Assembly: GCF_002215495.1 (NCBI RefSeq)
Contig: NZ_CP021378.1
Location: 2,790,764-2,854,763, forward strand
DNA: 64,000 nt
Direction: 5' to 3'
Origin: Porphyrobacter sp. CACIAM 03H1
Lineage (GTDB): Bacteria; Pseudomonadota; Alphaproteobacteria; Sphingomonadales; Sphingomonadaceae
The notes beneath the pieces are model-generated. The model saw nothing but the letters and a program-made list of their open reading frames with translations, searched no databases and was not told the DNA's origin. A program made the position numbers and the translations under genes. Positions 47,814-55,757 of the stretch are shown one piece after another (the stretch's first letter is position 1; every line of letters starts with the position of its first letter).

Positions 47814-48596
47814 ATGGCAGGACGTGTGGCGGGCAAGCTCGCATTGGTGACCGGGGCTGCGCAGGGCCTCGGCCGGGCGCATTGCATCCGGCTGGCGCAG
47901 GAAGGCGCGCGGGTGCTGGCGACCGACATCAACGGCGCGGGCGCGGAGGAGACCGCGGCGATCGTCAACGCGGAAGTGGGCGAAGGCACCGCCTTCGGCA
48001 TGGCCCATGACGTCACCGACCCCGCCCAGTGGGAAGCCGCGGTCGATGCCGCGCGCGAGAAGCTCGGCGGCCTCAACGTGCTGGTCAACAATGCCGGGAT
48101 CGGCGTTCCCGGCAACATCGAGGCCTGCGATTTCGGCGACTGGCAGCGGTGCTTCGACATCAACGTCAACTCGATCTTCCACGGCTGCCAGAAGGCCCTG
48201 CCCCTGATGCGCGAGCACGCGCCGGGATCGATCATCAACATCTCCTCGATCGCGGGGCTGATCGCGAGCGACACCATGCCGGCCTACAACGCCTCGAAGG
48301 CGGCGGTGTGGATGCTGTCGAAGTCGATCGCGCTGCACTGCGCGAAGAAGGGGATGCAGATCCGCTGCAACTCGGTGCATCCCACCTTCGTCGACACCCC
48401 GATCCTTGACGGGACGGCCCGCGCCCATGCGCTCGACAAGGACGTGCTGATGGAAAAGCTCGCGCGACAGATCCCGCTGAAGTTCGTCGGCGAGCCCAAC
48501 GACATCGCCAACGCGGTGGTCTACCTCGCCAGCGACGAGAGCCGCTTCATGACCGGCGCGGAGCTCAAGCTCGACGGCGGCATTTCGGCGATGTGA
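47814..48596 (+). CDS. Short-chain dehydrogenase
   Basis: A 260-residue classical SDR: cofactor motif TGAAQGLGRAHC, NNAGIG, catalytic serine in SSIAGLIASD and YNASK, and the C-terminal FMTGAELKLDGG. The acidic residue after strand 2 (ATDIN) indicates preference for NAD(H). The substrate is unknown; related enzymes act on hydroxy steroids or cyclic alcohols. It is four bases after the NUDIX gene and followed by a terminator. Confidence 0.88.
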   Translation: MAGRVAGKLALVTGAAQGLGRAHCIRLAQEGARVLATDINGAGAEETAAIVNAEVGEGTAFGMAHDVTDPAQWEAAVDAAREKLGGLNVLVNNAGIGVPGNIEACDFGDWQRCFDINVNSIFHGCQKALPLMREHAPGSIINISSIAGLIASDTMPAYNASKAAVWMLSKSIALHCAKKGMQIRCNSVHPTFVDTPILDGTARAHALDKDVLMEKLARQIPLKFVGEPNDIANAVVYLASDESRFMTGAELKLDGGISAM

Positions 48597-48619
48597 TCGG
48601 CAAGAGCCAGACAAAAAGA

Positions 48620-48647
48620 AAGGGGCCCCGAAGGCCCCTTCCCGGTT
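48620..48647 (+). terminator. Terminator after the SDR gene
   Basis: Arms AAGGGGCC / GGCCCCTT around CCGAA, preceded by an A-rich stretch and followed by CCCGGTTTTC. It is located 23 bases after the stop. Confidence 0.8.
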
Positions 48648-48658
48648 TTCTCGATCAG

Positions 48659-48702
48659 GTGCAGCGGCCCGATAACCGGGAACCGCTTGTCTGGCGCTGC
48701 AC
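48659..48702 (-). terminator. Hairpin at the 3' end of the pspC operon
   Basis: Arms GTGCAGCG (48659-48666) and CGCTGCAC (48695-48702) with an internal GC-rich loop. It abuts the pspC stop codon on the minus strand and probably forms the 3' end of the message. No clear T-run. Confidence 0.45.
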
Positions 48703-48918
48703 TCAATCGGCGATCAGAGCGATCGCCAGGTAGATCAGGATGAAGCTGCCGAAGCCGAGCAGGGTGCCGGCGACGAAGCCGATCCGCACCAGCATGGCGT
48801 CGATCCCGAAGTGGTCGGCGATCCCTGCGCACACGCCGAAGATCTTGCCGTTGGTCTTGTCGAGGCGGAAGCCGCGGCTGGGCGGCTTGCCGCCGGAGTG
48901 ACCGGTGATGTCGTTCAT
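48703..48918 (-). CDS. pspC: PspC domain protein
   Basis: A 71-residue phage-shock-type PspC: a short polar N-terminus, then FRLDKTNGKIFGVCAGIADH and a hydrophobic helix (LVRIGFVAGTLLGFGSFILI). The KIFGVCAGIA motif is the family signature. In enterobacteria PspC senses secretin stress with PspB and releases PspA from PspF. Here pspA, pspB and pspF are not adjacent. AAGGA lies about ten bases before the ATG at 48918. It is the last gene of a three-gene minus-strand operon. Confidence 0.9.
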   Translation of the reverse strand: MNDITGHSGGKPPSRGFRLDKTNGKIFGVCAGIADHFGIDAMLVRIGFVAGTLLGFGSFILIYLAIALIAD

Positions 48919-48944
48919 ATGTCTCGTGTCCTTTGCGGGTTCGA

Positions 48945-49058
48945 TCAGGCGGTCAGGCCGGGGGTGGCGGGAACGATCGCGTAGGCGAAGCTGGCGACGG
49001 TCAGGATGACAGCGAAGGCGGCCGAGGCGAAGCGGGCGGTCTGGTCGGGGGAGAACAT
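48945..49058 (-). CDS. 37-residue membrane microprotein, paralogue B
   Basis: A 37-residue protein: MFSPDQTARFASAAF, then AVILTVASFAYAIVPATPGL and TA. A single transmembrane helix occupies about residues 11-30; the end AYAIVPATP is shared with paralogue A (49095-49208, AYAIIPATP). AAGGA lies upstream of the ATG. It is too short for most gene finders. Function unknown; position in a Psp-type operon suggests an envelope stress role. Confidence 0.75.
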   Translation of the reverse strand: MFSPDQTARFASAAFAVILTVASFAYAIVPATPGLTA

Positions 49059-49094
49059 GGTCAATGGTCCTTTGTCTTGGTCGGGTACTGAGGA

Positions 49095-49208
49095 TCAGGC
49101 GACGAGGGTCGGGGTGGCGGGGATGATCGCGTAGGCGAAGACGGCGGCGGAAAGCACGACCGAGAAGGCGGCGGCGAAGAAGCGGTTGCTGGTTTCGATG
49201 GCGGTCAT
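49095..49208 (-). CDS. 37-residue membrane microprotein, paralogue A
   Basis: A 37-residue protein, MTAIETSNRFFAAAFSVVLS followed by AAVFAYAIIPATPTLVA. One transmembrane helix at about residues 10-30. It has a strong AGGAG ribosome site seven bases before the ATG. It is the same length as paralogue B and shares the RF-A-AAF and FAYAI-PATP pattern, so the two arose by tandem duplication. It is the first gene after the sigma-54-type promoter at 49270-49286. Confidence 0.78.
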   Translation of the reverse strand: MTAIETSNRFFAAAFSVVLSAAVFAYAIIPATPTLVA

Positions 49209-49269
49209 TGGAAGTCTCCTTTGGTGTTTCTTGTGATGTTTCCGGGACCATCCCGGGATGCCAGATACA

Positions 49270-49286
49270 TTGCAGGAGGCGTGCCA
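49270..49286 (-). promoter_or_regulatory. Sigma-54 (RpoN)-type promoter of the pspC-microprotein operon
   Basis: The minus strand reads TGGCACGCCTCCTGCAA. Against the consensus TGGCACG-N4-TTGCA there is one mismatch (C for the first T). The invariant GG and GC are exactly ten bases apart. Initiation would fall near 49260, leaving a leader of about 50 bases before the first ATG. Psp operons in enterobacteria are sigma-54 dependent, which fits. Confidence 0.65.
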
Positions 49287-49358
49287 AACTCGAAAAACGG
49301 CGGATTTCCGCCATTTCCATCCTTGCTCCAGGCAAACGCGCCGTTCAGCCAAACGAAA

Positions 49359-49379
49359 GCTTGGGAATTTTTCCCAAGC
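49359..49379. promoter_or_regulatory. Palindrome, possible upstream activating sequence for the sigma-54 promoter
   Basis: Perfect repeat GCTTGGGAA-TTT-TTCCCAAGC, centred about 110 bases upstream of the inferred transcription start of the pspC operon. This is the usual distance for enhancer-binding proteins such as PspF. A second, smaller palindrome GGCGG-ATTT-CCGCC is at 49299-49312. Alternatively it could regulate recF, which starts 70 bases away on the other strand. Confidence 0.5.
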
Positions 49380-49449
49380 ATTGGGATCGGCGATTTCGCC
49401 GCCTCGCGTCTGGCCAAATCTCACCCCTCCCGCTACCCCCGCCCGAGCC

Positions 49450-50538
49450 ATGGGCCTCAGCCGCATCAGCCTCGAGAACTTCCGCAACCACGCCGCGACG
49501 AACCTCGGCGAGACCGCGCATTTCAATCTGCTCGTGGGCGAGAACGGCGCGGGAAAGACCAACCTGCTCGAGGCGCTCTCGCTGCTCGGTCCGGGGCGCG
49601 GGCTGCGGCGCGCGAACCTCGGCGATCTGGCGCGGCGCGCGATGCCGGGCGATGCGCCGCTCCCCTTCGCCATCGGCGCGAGCCTGACCGAGGCCGGCAC
49701 CGTCTCCGCCCGCATCGGGACCTATACCGAGGCTGGCCAGCCGGCGCGGCGGCTGGTGCGGGTCAACGGCGCGCCCGCCAGCGCGTCGAGCCTTGCCGAA
49801 TGGCTTGCGCTCTCGTGGCTGACCCCTGCGATGGACGGGTTGTTCACCGACAGCGCCGGGGCGCGGCGGCGCTTCATGGACCGCATGGCGCTCGCCCTCG
49901 CCCCCGATCATGCGCGCCGCGTCAATGCGCTCGAGGCGGCCTTGCGGGAGCGCGGCAAGCTCCTCGAGAACCGCGCCGATCCGCGCTGGCTCGATGCCGT
50001 CGAGGCGCAGGTCGCAGAGCACGGCGCATCCGTCGCCCGGGCCCGCGCCGAGCTTGTCCTGCGCCTGGCCGACGAGCTTTCCGCCCTCCCTCCGGAGCCC
50101 TTCGCGCGGCCTGCGCTCGCCTATCTGCCGGGAGGCCCCACTGACCAGACCGCCCTGCGCGCCGAACTCGCCCGCGCCCGCCCGCGCGACCGCGCCGCGG
50201 GGCGCGCCCTCACCGGCCCGCAGCGCGACGAGTTGCAGGTGAAGATGGCCTCCTCCGGCCAGCCCGCCGCATCCTGTTCGACCGGTGAGCAGAAGGCGAT
50301 GCTGATCGCGATCACCCTCGCCCACGGCATCCTTGCCGCCGCCGGACGGCCCTCGGTGCTGCTCCTCGACGAGGTCGCCGCGCACCTTGACCCGGTGCGC
50401 CGGACCGAGCTTTTCAACCGGCTCCGGACCGGCAAGGCCCAGGTCTGGATGACCGGCACCGAACTTGCCCCCTTCGATCCGATCCGGGCCGAGGCAGCGG
50501 TCTGGCGGGTGGCGGGCGGAGGCGTGGAGCGGCTCTAG
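49450..50538 (+). CDS. recF: DNA replication and repair protein RecF
   Basis: A 362-residue RecF, an SMC-like ATPase that loads RecA at gapped DNA with RecO and RecR. Walker A is GENGAGKTNLLEA after RISLENFRNHA, the signature motif is STGEQKAMLIAI, and Walker B is VLLLDEVAAHLD. The length is usual. It is not next to dnaA/dnaN, as in several alphaproteobacteria. The ATG at 49450 gives the standard N-terminus; the frame upstream is non-coding. Confidence 0.94.
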   Translation: MGLSRISLENFRNHAATNLGETAHFNLLVGENGAGKTNLLEALSLLGPGRGLRRANLGDLARRAMPGDAPLPFAIGASLTEAGTVSARIGTYTEAGQPARRLVRVNGAPASASSLAEWLALSWLTPAMDGLFTDSAGARRRFMDRMALALAPDHARRVNALEAALRERGKLLENRADPRWLDAVEAQVAEHGASVARARAELVLRLADELSALPPEPFARPALAYLPGGPTDQTALRAELARARPRDRAAGRALTGPQRDELQVKMASSGQPAASCSTGEQKAMLIAITLAHGILAAAGRPSVLLLDEVAAHLDPVRRTELFNRLRTGKAQVWMTGTELAPFDPIRAEAAVWRVAGGGVERL

Positions 50539-50545
50539 AGCGGGC

Positions 50546-50600
50546 GAAGTTTACAAAGTTGACACTGTAAACTTCACAATCCTACAGTAATTCCGCTGTA
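50546..50600 (+). promoter_or_regulatory. Palindromes overlapping a possible promoter between convergent genes
   Basis: Perfect 10-base arms GAAGTTTACA (50546-50555) and TGTAAACTTC (50566-50575); a second repeat TACAG-N8-CTGTA at 50583-50600. A TTGACA (50559-50564) in the loop of the first and TACAGT (50583-50588), 18 bases apart, form a plausible plus-strand promoter. The flanking genes recF and the esterase are convergent, so neither needs a promoter here. The patch is strikingly AT-rich. AGTTGACACT occurs again at 50629. No gene is evident downstream within this 225-base gap. Confidence 0.45.
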
Positions 50601-50763
50601 AAATCATGTTCTTGAAGCGCAAAACCGAAGTTGACACTTTGTTTTCGCTTTTTCGGCCCTTCCTTGGCTTCGCCGCTGCCTGACAATGGGAAAGAGCCGC
50701 GCTCCCCCCATAACGCCCCGGCTTCCAGTAGGAAATCGGCCGCAGCGACCGGCCTGCGCCCGC

Positions 50764-51480
50764 CTATTCGGCCGGCGGCAGGGCTTCCTGCACCTCACCG
50801 AGGGTCGATTCCACCAGCTTCTCGATCCCCTCGGCGGTCGGGTGGATGCGGTCGGACTGGAACAGCGCCGGATCGCGGTAGATGTCCTCCAGCCAGAAGG
50901 GGATCAGCGCCGCGCCGTATTCCTTCGCGAGATCGCGGTAGATCGCATCGAACTGGGCCTGGTACTCCGGCCCGTAATTCGGCGGCGCACGCATCCCCAT
51001 CAGCAACACCGGCACCTTCTGCTTCTGCAGGATCGCCAGCATCTTGCCGAGGTTTTCGCGGGTCTGCTCGGGCGAGATGCCGCGCAGCAGGTCGTTGCCG
51101 CCCAATTCGAGGATGAACAGCGCCGGCGGCGTCTTCTGCGCGGCCAGCGTGAATTCCAGCCGGTTGAGCCCCGCCGCGCTGGTATCGCCCGAGACGCCCG
51201 CGTTCACCACGTCGGCATTGATCCCCTTCGCCCGCAGCGCCGCTTCGAGCTTCTCCGGATAGGCGTCACGCGGGTCGAGGCCGTAGCCTGCGAAAAGACT
51301 GTCCCCGAAGGCGATGATCACGCGCTCGGGCCCCATTACCGGCACGGCGGGCAGTTCGGGCCGGCCATCCTCGGCCAGCGGGGCGGCAGGCGCAGCCTCG
51401 TCTGCCCCCTCCCCGCACGCTGCCAGCGCCAGCGACACGGCGGCCAAGAGGGCAATATTCGACCAAGAGCGCTTGTGCAT
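50764..51480 (-). CDS. SGNH-type lipoprotein esterase (TesA-like arylesterase)
   Basis: A 238-residue lipoprotein with lipobox LAAC at about residues 19-22. The SGNH/GDSL hydrolase blocks are complete: IIAFGDSLFAGYGL (Ser), AGVSGDTSA (Gly), ELGGNDLLRG (Asn) and QSDRIHPTAEG (Asp, His). TesA-like enzymes hydrolyse thioesters, esters and lysophospholipids; the lipid anchor places this one in the periplasm or outer membrane. I use the ATG at 51480 (AAGG upstream); 51495 is an alternative. It is divergent from the ABC transporter genes, a common arrangement for tesA and ybbA. Confidence 0.9.
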   Translation of the reverse strand: MHKRSWSNIALLAAVSLALAACGEGADEAAPAAPLAEDGRPELPAVPVMGPERVIIAFGDSLFAGYGLDPRDAYPEKLEAALRAKGINADVVNAGVSGDTSAAGLNRLEFTLAAQKTPPALFILELGGNDLLRGISPEQTRENLGKMLAILQKQKVPVLLMGMRAPPNYGPEYQAQFDAIYRDLAKEYGAALIPFWLEDIYRDPALFQSDRIHPTAEGIEKLVESTLGEVQEALPPAE

Positions 51481-51539
51481 CTGCACACCTTCCATACCTG
51501 TAGCTTGTTGCAACCCATCACCTATGCCATCGGAACCCC

Positions 51540-52241
51540 GTGACAAGCCCCTCTCTCGCGATCAGCGCCCGCAACCTCACCCTCACCCTCGGCAGCACAG
51601 CTTCGCCGGTGACGATCCTGCGCGGGATCGATCTCGACATTCCGCGCGGGGAAGTGGTGGCGCTGCTCGGGCCATCGGGATCGGGCAAGAGCTCGCTAAT
51701 GGCGGTGCTCTCCGGCCTCGAACGCGCCAGCGGCGGGAGCCTCGATGTCGCCGGCGCGGATTTCGCCGCGCTCGACGAGGACGGGCTGGCGGCCGCGCGG
51801 CGGGGACGGATCGGGATTGTGCTCCAGGCCTTCCACCTCCTGCCCACCATGACCGCCGCCGAGAACGTCGCCACCCCGATGGAACTCGCGGGCATGGCCG
51901 ATGCTGCGCCCCGCGCGCTGGCGGAACTGGAAGCGGTCGGCCTCGGCCACCGCACCGGGCACTACCCCACCCAGCTTTCGGGCGGCGAGCAGCAGCGGGT
52001 CGCCATCGCCCGCGCCACCGCCCCGCGGCCCGACCTGATCTTCGCAGACGAGCCGACCGGCAATCTCGATGCCGCGACCGGCGAGGAGATCATCAAGCTG
52101 CTATTCGCCCGCCGCGCCGAGACCGGGGCGACGCTGCTGATCATCACCCATGACGCCGCCCTTGCTGCCCGCTGCGAGCGGGTTCTGACCATGGCGGACG
52201 GGGTGATCGTCTCCGACACCCGGGCGAAGGCCGCCGCATGA
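51540..52241 (+). CDS. ABC transporter ATP-binding protein (YbbA-like)
   Basis: A 233-residue MacB-type ATPase: Walker [16 protein letters not shown]-loop LQAFHLLP, signature [14 protein letters not shown], Walker [13 protein letters not shown] and the switch histidine in ITHD. It pairs with the permease whose start overlaps its stop by four bases (ATGA). YbbA/YbbP-type systems are thought to act on envelope lipids or lipoproteins; the esterase next door supports this. The start is a GTG. Confidence 0.9.
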   Translation: MTSPSLAISARNLTLTLGSTASPVTILRGIDLDIPRGEVVALLGPSGSGKSSLMAVLSGLERASGGSLDVAGADFAALDEDGLAAARRGRIGIVLQAFHLLPTMTAAENVATPMELAGMADAAPRALAELEAVGLGHRTGHYPTQLSGGEQQRVAIARATAPRPDLIFADEPTGNLDAATGEEIIKLLFARRAETGATLLIITHDAALAARCERVLTMADGVIVSDTRAKAAA

Positions 52242-54763
52242 GCCTGCCGCTCGGCACGGCATGGCGCATCGCCCGGCGCGATCTCAACGCGCGCTTCCGT
52301 GGCCTGAGGCTGCTGCTGGTGTGCATCTTCCTCGGCACCGCCGCGCTCGCCGCGATCGGGACCCTGACCGCCGCGATCGAGCGCGAACTGGCGTCCAGTG
52401 GGCAGGAGCTGCTCGGCGGCGATCTCGAGGTCGAGGTGTGGCAGCGCGACCTCAGGCCCGAGGAAGTCGAGGCGCTCGGCGCATATGGCGAGGTCTCCAG
52501 CGGCTACCGGATGCAGGCGATGGCGAGCACGCCCGAGGCGGCGGCGCCCGTCGAGCTCAAGGCGGTCGATGCGAAATGGCCGTTGTTCGGCCGGCTGGAG
52601 CTGGCCGACGGGCGCCGCGTCGGCGCGCCTTCGGGCAATGACGCCTACCTCGCCGCGACCGCGCTCGAACGGCTCGGCATCGCGGTGGGCGACAGCTTCC
52701 GGGTCGGGACCCTCACCCTGCAGGTCGCCGGAGTGATCGCGGATGAGCCCGACCGCCTGTCCGAAGGCTTCCAGCTCGGCCCGACGATCATCACCGCGCA
52801 AGACATTCCCGCCCGCGCCGGCCTGCTGCAACCGGGCGCGCTCTACCAGAGCAAGCACCGCGTCGCCTTCGCCGATGCAGGGCGCGATCCGGAGGTGGTC
52901 GAGGACGCGCTGACCAAGCAGTTTCCGACCGCCGGGTTCGACATCCGCACGCGCGACCGCGCCTCGCCCGGCGCGGACCGCTTCGTGCGGCAGATGAGCG
53001 ACTTCCTGACGCTGGTGGGCCTCGCCGCGCTGGTGATCGCGGGGATCGGCATCGCGGGCGGCGTCTCCTCCTATCTCGACCAGCGCCGTGCGAGCATCGC
53101 GACGCTGAAGGTGCTGGGCGCGACCTCCTCCGACATCGTGCGCATCTATGCCATGCAGATCGGCGTGGCGGCGCTGGCCGGGAGCCTTGCCGGGCTGGCG
53201 GCGGGCGTGGCGGTGACGCCGCTGCTGGCGGGGGCCTTGCAGGGCCTGCTGCCGGTCGAGAGCGGGTTCATCGTCTCGCCCCCCGCCCTGCTTCTGGCGG
53301 CGAGCTACGGTCTGCTGGTCGCCTTCGCCTTCGCCGCCGCGCCCCTGCTGCGCGCGCGGACCTTTCCGGCGATGGCGCTGATGCGATCGGGGATCGTGCC
53401 GCTGGCGCGAGACCGGCGCGCGCTGCTGGCGACGGCGCTCGGCCTTGCGGCGATCTGCGCGCTGGCGCTGGCGACGACCGCGCAGCCGATGCTCTCGGGC
53501 GGGTTCCTGCTCGGCGCAGGCGGCGCGCTGGTGCTGCTGGCGGGCATCGGCTGGGGCATTCAGGCCCTCGCCCGCCGCCTGCCGCGTCCGGCCAATCCGC
53601 TGCTCAGGAGCGCCATCGCCAACATCCACCGCCCCGGCGCGCCCACGGGGGCGCTGGTGACGGCGCTGGGCTTCGGCCTTGCCGCCTTCGTGCTGCTGGC
53701 GGCGGTGCAGAGCGCGATCGACGGCAATATCCAGAGCCGCGTGCCGCAAGAGGCCCCCGATTACTTCGTGCTCGACGTGCCCCCCGCCAAGGAGCCGCGC
53801 TTCTTCCAACTGGTGCAGGGCGAATTCCCCAAGGCCGGGATCCGCACCGTGCCGACGATGCGCGGCGCGGTGCTCGCCTATGGGCCCAAGGACAAGATGG
53901 TGCGCGTCGCCGACCTCAAGGAGATCCCCGAAGGCGCATGGGCGCTGCGCGGCGAGCGCGGGCTGACCTATGCCGACACCCTGCCCCAGGGCAACCGCGT
54001 GGTGGCGGGGGAATGGTGGAGCCCCTTCCACAAGGGCGAGCCGCTGGTCTCGGTCGATGCCGATTTCGCCCGCGCGGTGGGCCTGAAGCCCGGCGACTAC
54101 CTTACCATCGGCATTCTCGGCGTGGAGCGCACCGCGCGCGTCGCCAACCTGCGCGAGATCGACTGGGAGAGCATGGGCTTCAATTTCGCGCTGGTCTTCA
54201 GCCGCAACGCGATCGCCGATGCACCGCACAACCTCTCGGCGACCATCGACCTACCCGAGGGCGCCGACAGCGCCGCAAGGGGCCGGTTGCTGCGCGCGAT
54301 GGTGAAGGAGATGCCCTCGTCCTCGGTGATCGAGGTGGGCGGCATTTTGGTCGAGGCGCGGAAGCTCCTCCAGCAGGTCAGCCTCGCCACGCTGGCGGCG
54401 GCGGCGGTGACGGTGCTGGCGGGGCTTGCGGTGCTGATGGGCGCGATCGCGGCGGCGCGGGCGGCGCGGACCTATGACACGGTGATGCTGCGCGTGCTGG
54501 GCGCGAGCCGGCGGCAGGTGCTGCTGCTCCAGCTGGCCGAATACGGGCTGATTGCAGGGATCCTCGCGCTGGTGGCGCTGGCACTCGGCGGGGGTCTGGC
54601 CTGGGTGGTGATCACCCAGCTGTTCGAATTCGACTGGCTGCCCGACTGGGGCGAGGTTCTCGCCGTGCTCGGTCTCGGGGTGGCGCTGGTGCTGGCCTTC
54701 GCGCTCGGCGGCTCGCTGCCGCTGCTGCGGGCCAAGCCGGCGCGCGCCCTGCGGGAACTCTAG
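52238..54763 (+). CDS. FtsX-family ABC permease (YbbP-like)
   Basis: An 841-residue permease with two MacB/FtsX cores. Transmembrane segments are at about residues 24-45, 260-280, 310-345, 355-375, 395-420, 425-445, 475-495, 710-735, 765-790 and 800-825. Two large periplasmic domains lie between (about 45-255 and 495-705). Signature strings include RRASIATLKVLGATSSDIVRI and TVMLRVLGASRRQVLLLQL, the repeated FtsX cytosolic helices. It forms the transporter with the preceding ATPase. Its stop shares a CTAG palindrome with the convergent membrane gene. Confidence 0.9.
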   Translation: MSLPLGTAWRIARRDLNARFRGLRLLLVCIFLGTAALAAIGTLTAAIERELASSGQELLGGDLEVEVWQRDLRPEEVEALGAYGEVSSGYRMQAMASTPEAAAPVELKAVDAKWPLFGRLELADGRRVGAPSGNDAYLAATALERLGIAVGDSFRVGTLTLQVAGVIADEPDRLSEGFQLGPTIITAQDIPARAGLLQPGALYQSKHRVAFADAGRDPEVVEDALTKQFPTAGFDIRTRDRASPGADRFVRQMSDFLTLVGLAALVIAGIGIAGGVSSYLDQRRASIATLKVLGATSSDIVRIYAMQIGVAALAGSLAGLAAGVAVTPLLAGALQGLLPVESGFIVSPPALLLAASYGLLVAFAFAAAPLLRARTFPAMALMRSGIVPLARDRRALLATALGLAAICALALATTAQPMLSGGFLLGAGGALVLLAGIGWGIQALARRLPRPANPLLRSAIANIHRPGAPTGALVTALGFGLAAFVLLAAVQSAIDGNIQSRVPQEAPDYFVLDVPPAKEPRFFQLVQGEFPKAGIRTVPTMRGAVLAYGPKDKMVRVADLKEIPEGAWALRGERGLTYADTLPQGNRVVAGEWWSPFHKGEPLVSVDADFARAVGLKPGDYLTIGILGVERTARVANLREIDWESMGFNFALVFSRNAIADAPHNLSATIDLPEGADSAARGRLLRAMVKEMPSSSVIEVGGILVEARKLLQQVSLATLAAAAVTVLAGLAVLMGAIAAARAARTYDTVMLRVLGASRRQVLLLQLAEYGLIAGILALVALALGGGLAWVVITQLFEFDWLPDWGEVLAVLGLGVALVLAFALGGSLPLLRAKPARALREL

Positions 54764-55617
54764 GCGAAGACCTCCTCGAGCGCCTCGGCCCCGCCGCCTG
54801 TCACCTCGCTGTGCAGCGCCGCATTGAAAGCTGCCGCGAAGATGGTGACGAGGATGAACAGGAGCACGATCAGCAGCACGCCTAGAAGAACCACGCCCTC
54901 CGAGGCGACAGCACCTTGCCCGCCGTCCGGCAGCGCGCTGAAAACGAGCACGAAGGGCAGGCCAAGCCCCACCGCCATCAGCGCCGTCAAGGCGATCATC
55001 GCGAGCAGGATGGAAAGCACCTTGCCGCGCGTCAGCACCCATGAGCGGCGCAGCGCGGCGAGCGGGTTGTACACCTGGTCGACCGCCACGACCGGCACAA
55101 GCACCGAAAAGCGGCAGGCGAGGTAGATCGCCACCGGCAGCAGCACGAGACCGATCACCGTGCCCGCGGCCGAGCTTTCCCCGCTCTCGCTGCCGCCGGT
55201 CGCCGTCTCTACCGCCACGGCGAGGGCGACATAGGCGGCCGTCGCCAGCACCGCGACGACGAAGAACGGCAGGGCACTGCGGAAGCCGCGCGCCATTGCC
55301 GGGCCGAAGGCCGGCTCCTCCAGCGGCGAGGCGAGCGTGACCATCGCCGCCTGCTGCGCCAGCACCAGCACCAGATAGGCGCCGTAGAACAGCACCACCA
55401 TCGCCAGCATCCCGATCCCCATGCCGGCGATCGCCGTGGTGTCCTCGAGCCCCTCGAGGCTCTCCATGCCCGACAGGCTCATCATCACAATCCCGACGCC
55501 CAGCGCGATCGAGCCCGCGATCTGGATCGCGAAGAACACCGCCCACATCCCCGCCAGCTTCCAGAACCGCTGCCGCAGCATGGCGAAACTCGTCGCAAAC
55601 ACGCGTCCGATCTGCAT
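54760..55617 (-). CDS. Polytopic membrane protein of unknown function
   Basis: A 285-residue protein with five or six transmembrane segments (about 20-45, 65-95, 110-135, 150-170, 200-225, 245-270). It begins MQIGRVFATSFAMLRQRFWK and contains YNPLAALRRSWVLTRGKVLS, a pattern seen in the membrane domains attached to glycerophosphodiester phosphodiesterases and in related uncharacterised proteins. A Gly/Ser-rich loop (TATGGSESGESSAAG) lies between spans. No catalytic domain is present. It overlaps the permease gene stop by four bases at CTAG. Confidence 0.7.
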   Translation of the reverse strand: MQIGRVFATSFAMLRQRFWKLAGMWAVFFAIQIAGSIALGVGIVMMSLSGMESLEGLEDTTAIAGMGIGMLAMVVLFYGAYLVLVLAQQAAMVTLASPLEEPAFGPAMARGFRSALPFFVVAVLATAAYVALAVAVETATGGSESGESSAAGTVIGLVLLPVAIYLACRFSVLVPVVAVDQVYNPLAALRRSWVLTRGKVLSILLAMIALTALMAVGLGLPFVLVFSALPDGGQGAVASEGVVLLGVLLIVLLFILVTIFAAAFNAALHSEVTGGGAEALEEVFA

Positions 55618-55690
55618 TGTGCGAAACCCCTTGCGGCCATCCCCGTGCCGCCAGGTCAGGAATGCACCGGCCAAGCCCTTGGCGCAAACA

Positions 55691-55728
55691 CAAAAAAGCC
55701 CCGCACCTTGCCGGTGCGGGGCCTTTTT
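55691..55728. terminator. Bidirectional terminator
   Basis: Stem GCCCCGCACC / GGTGCGGGGC with a TTGCC loop, flanked by AAAAAA on the left and TTTTT on the right. It is suited to end transcripts from either side. It lies downstream of the TonB-dependent receptor gene (minus strand), upstream of the membrane protein gene. Confidence 0.85.
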
Positions 55729-55757
55729 CTTGCCGGAGGGCCGAAGCCCTCCCGCGA

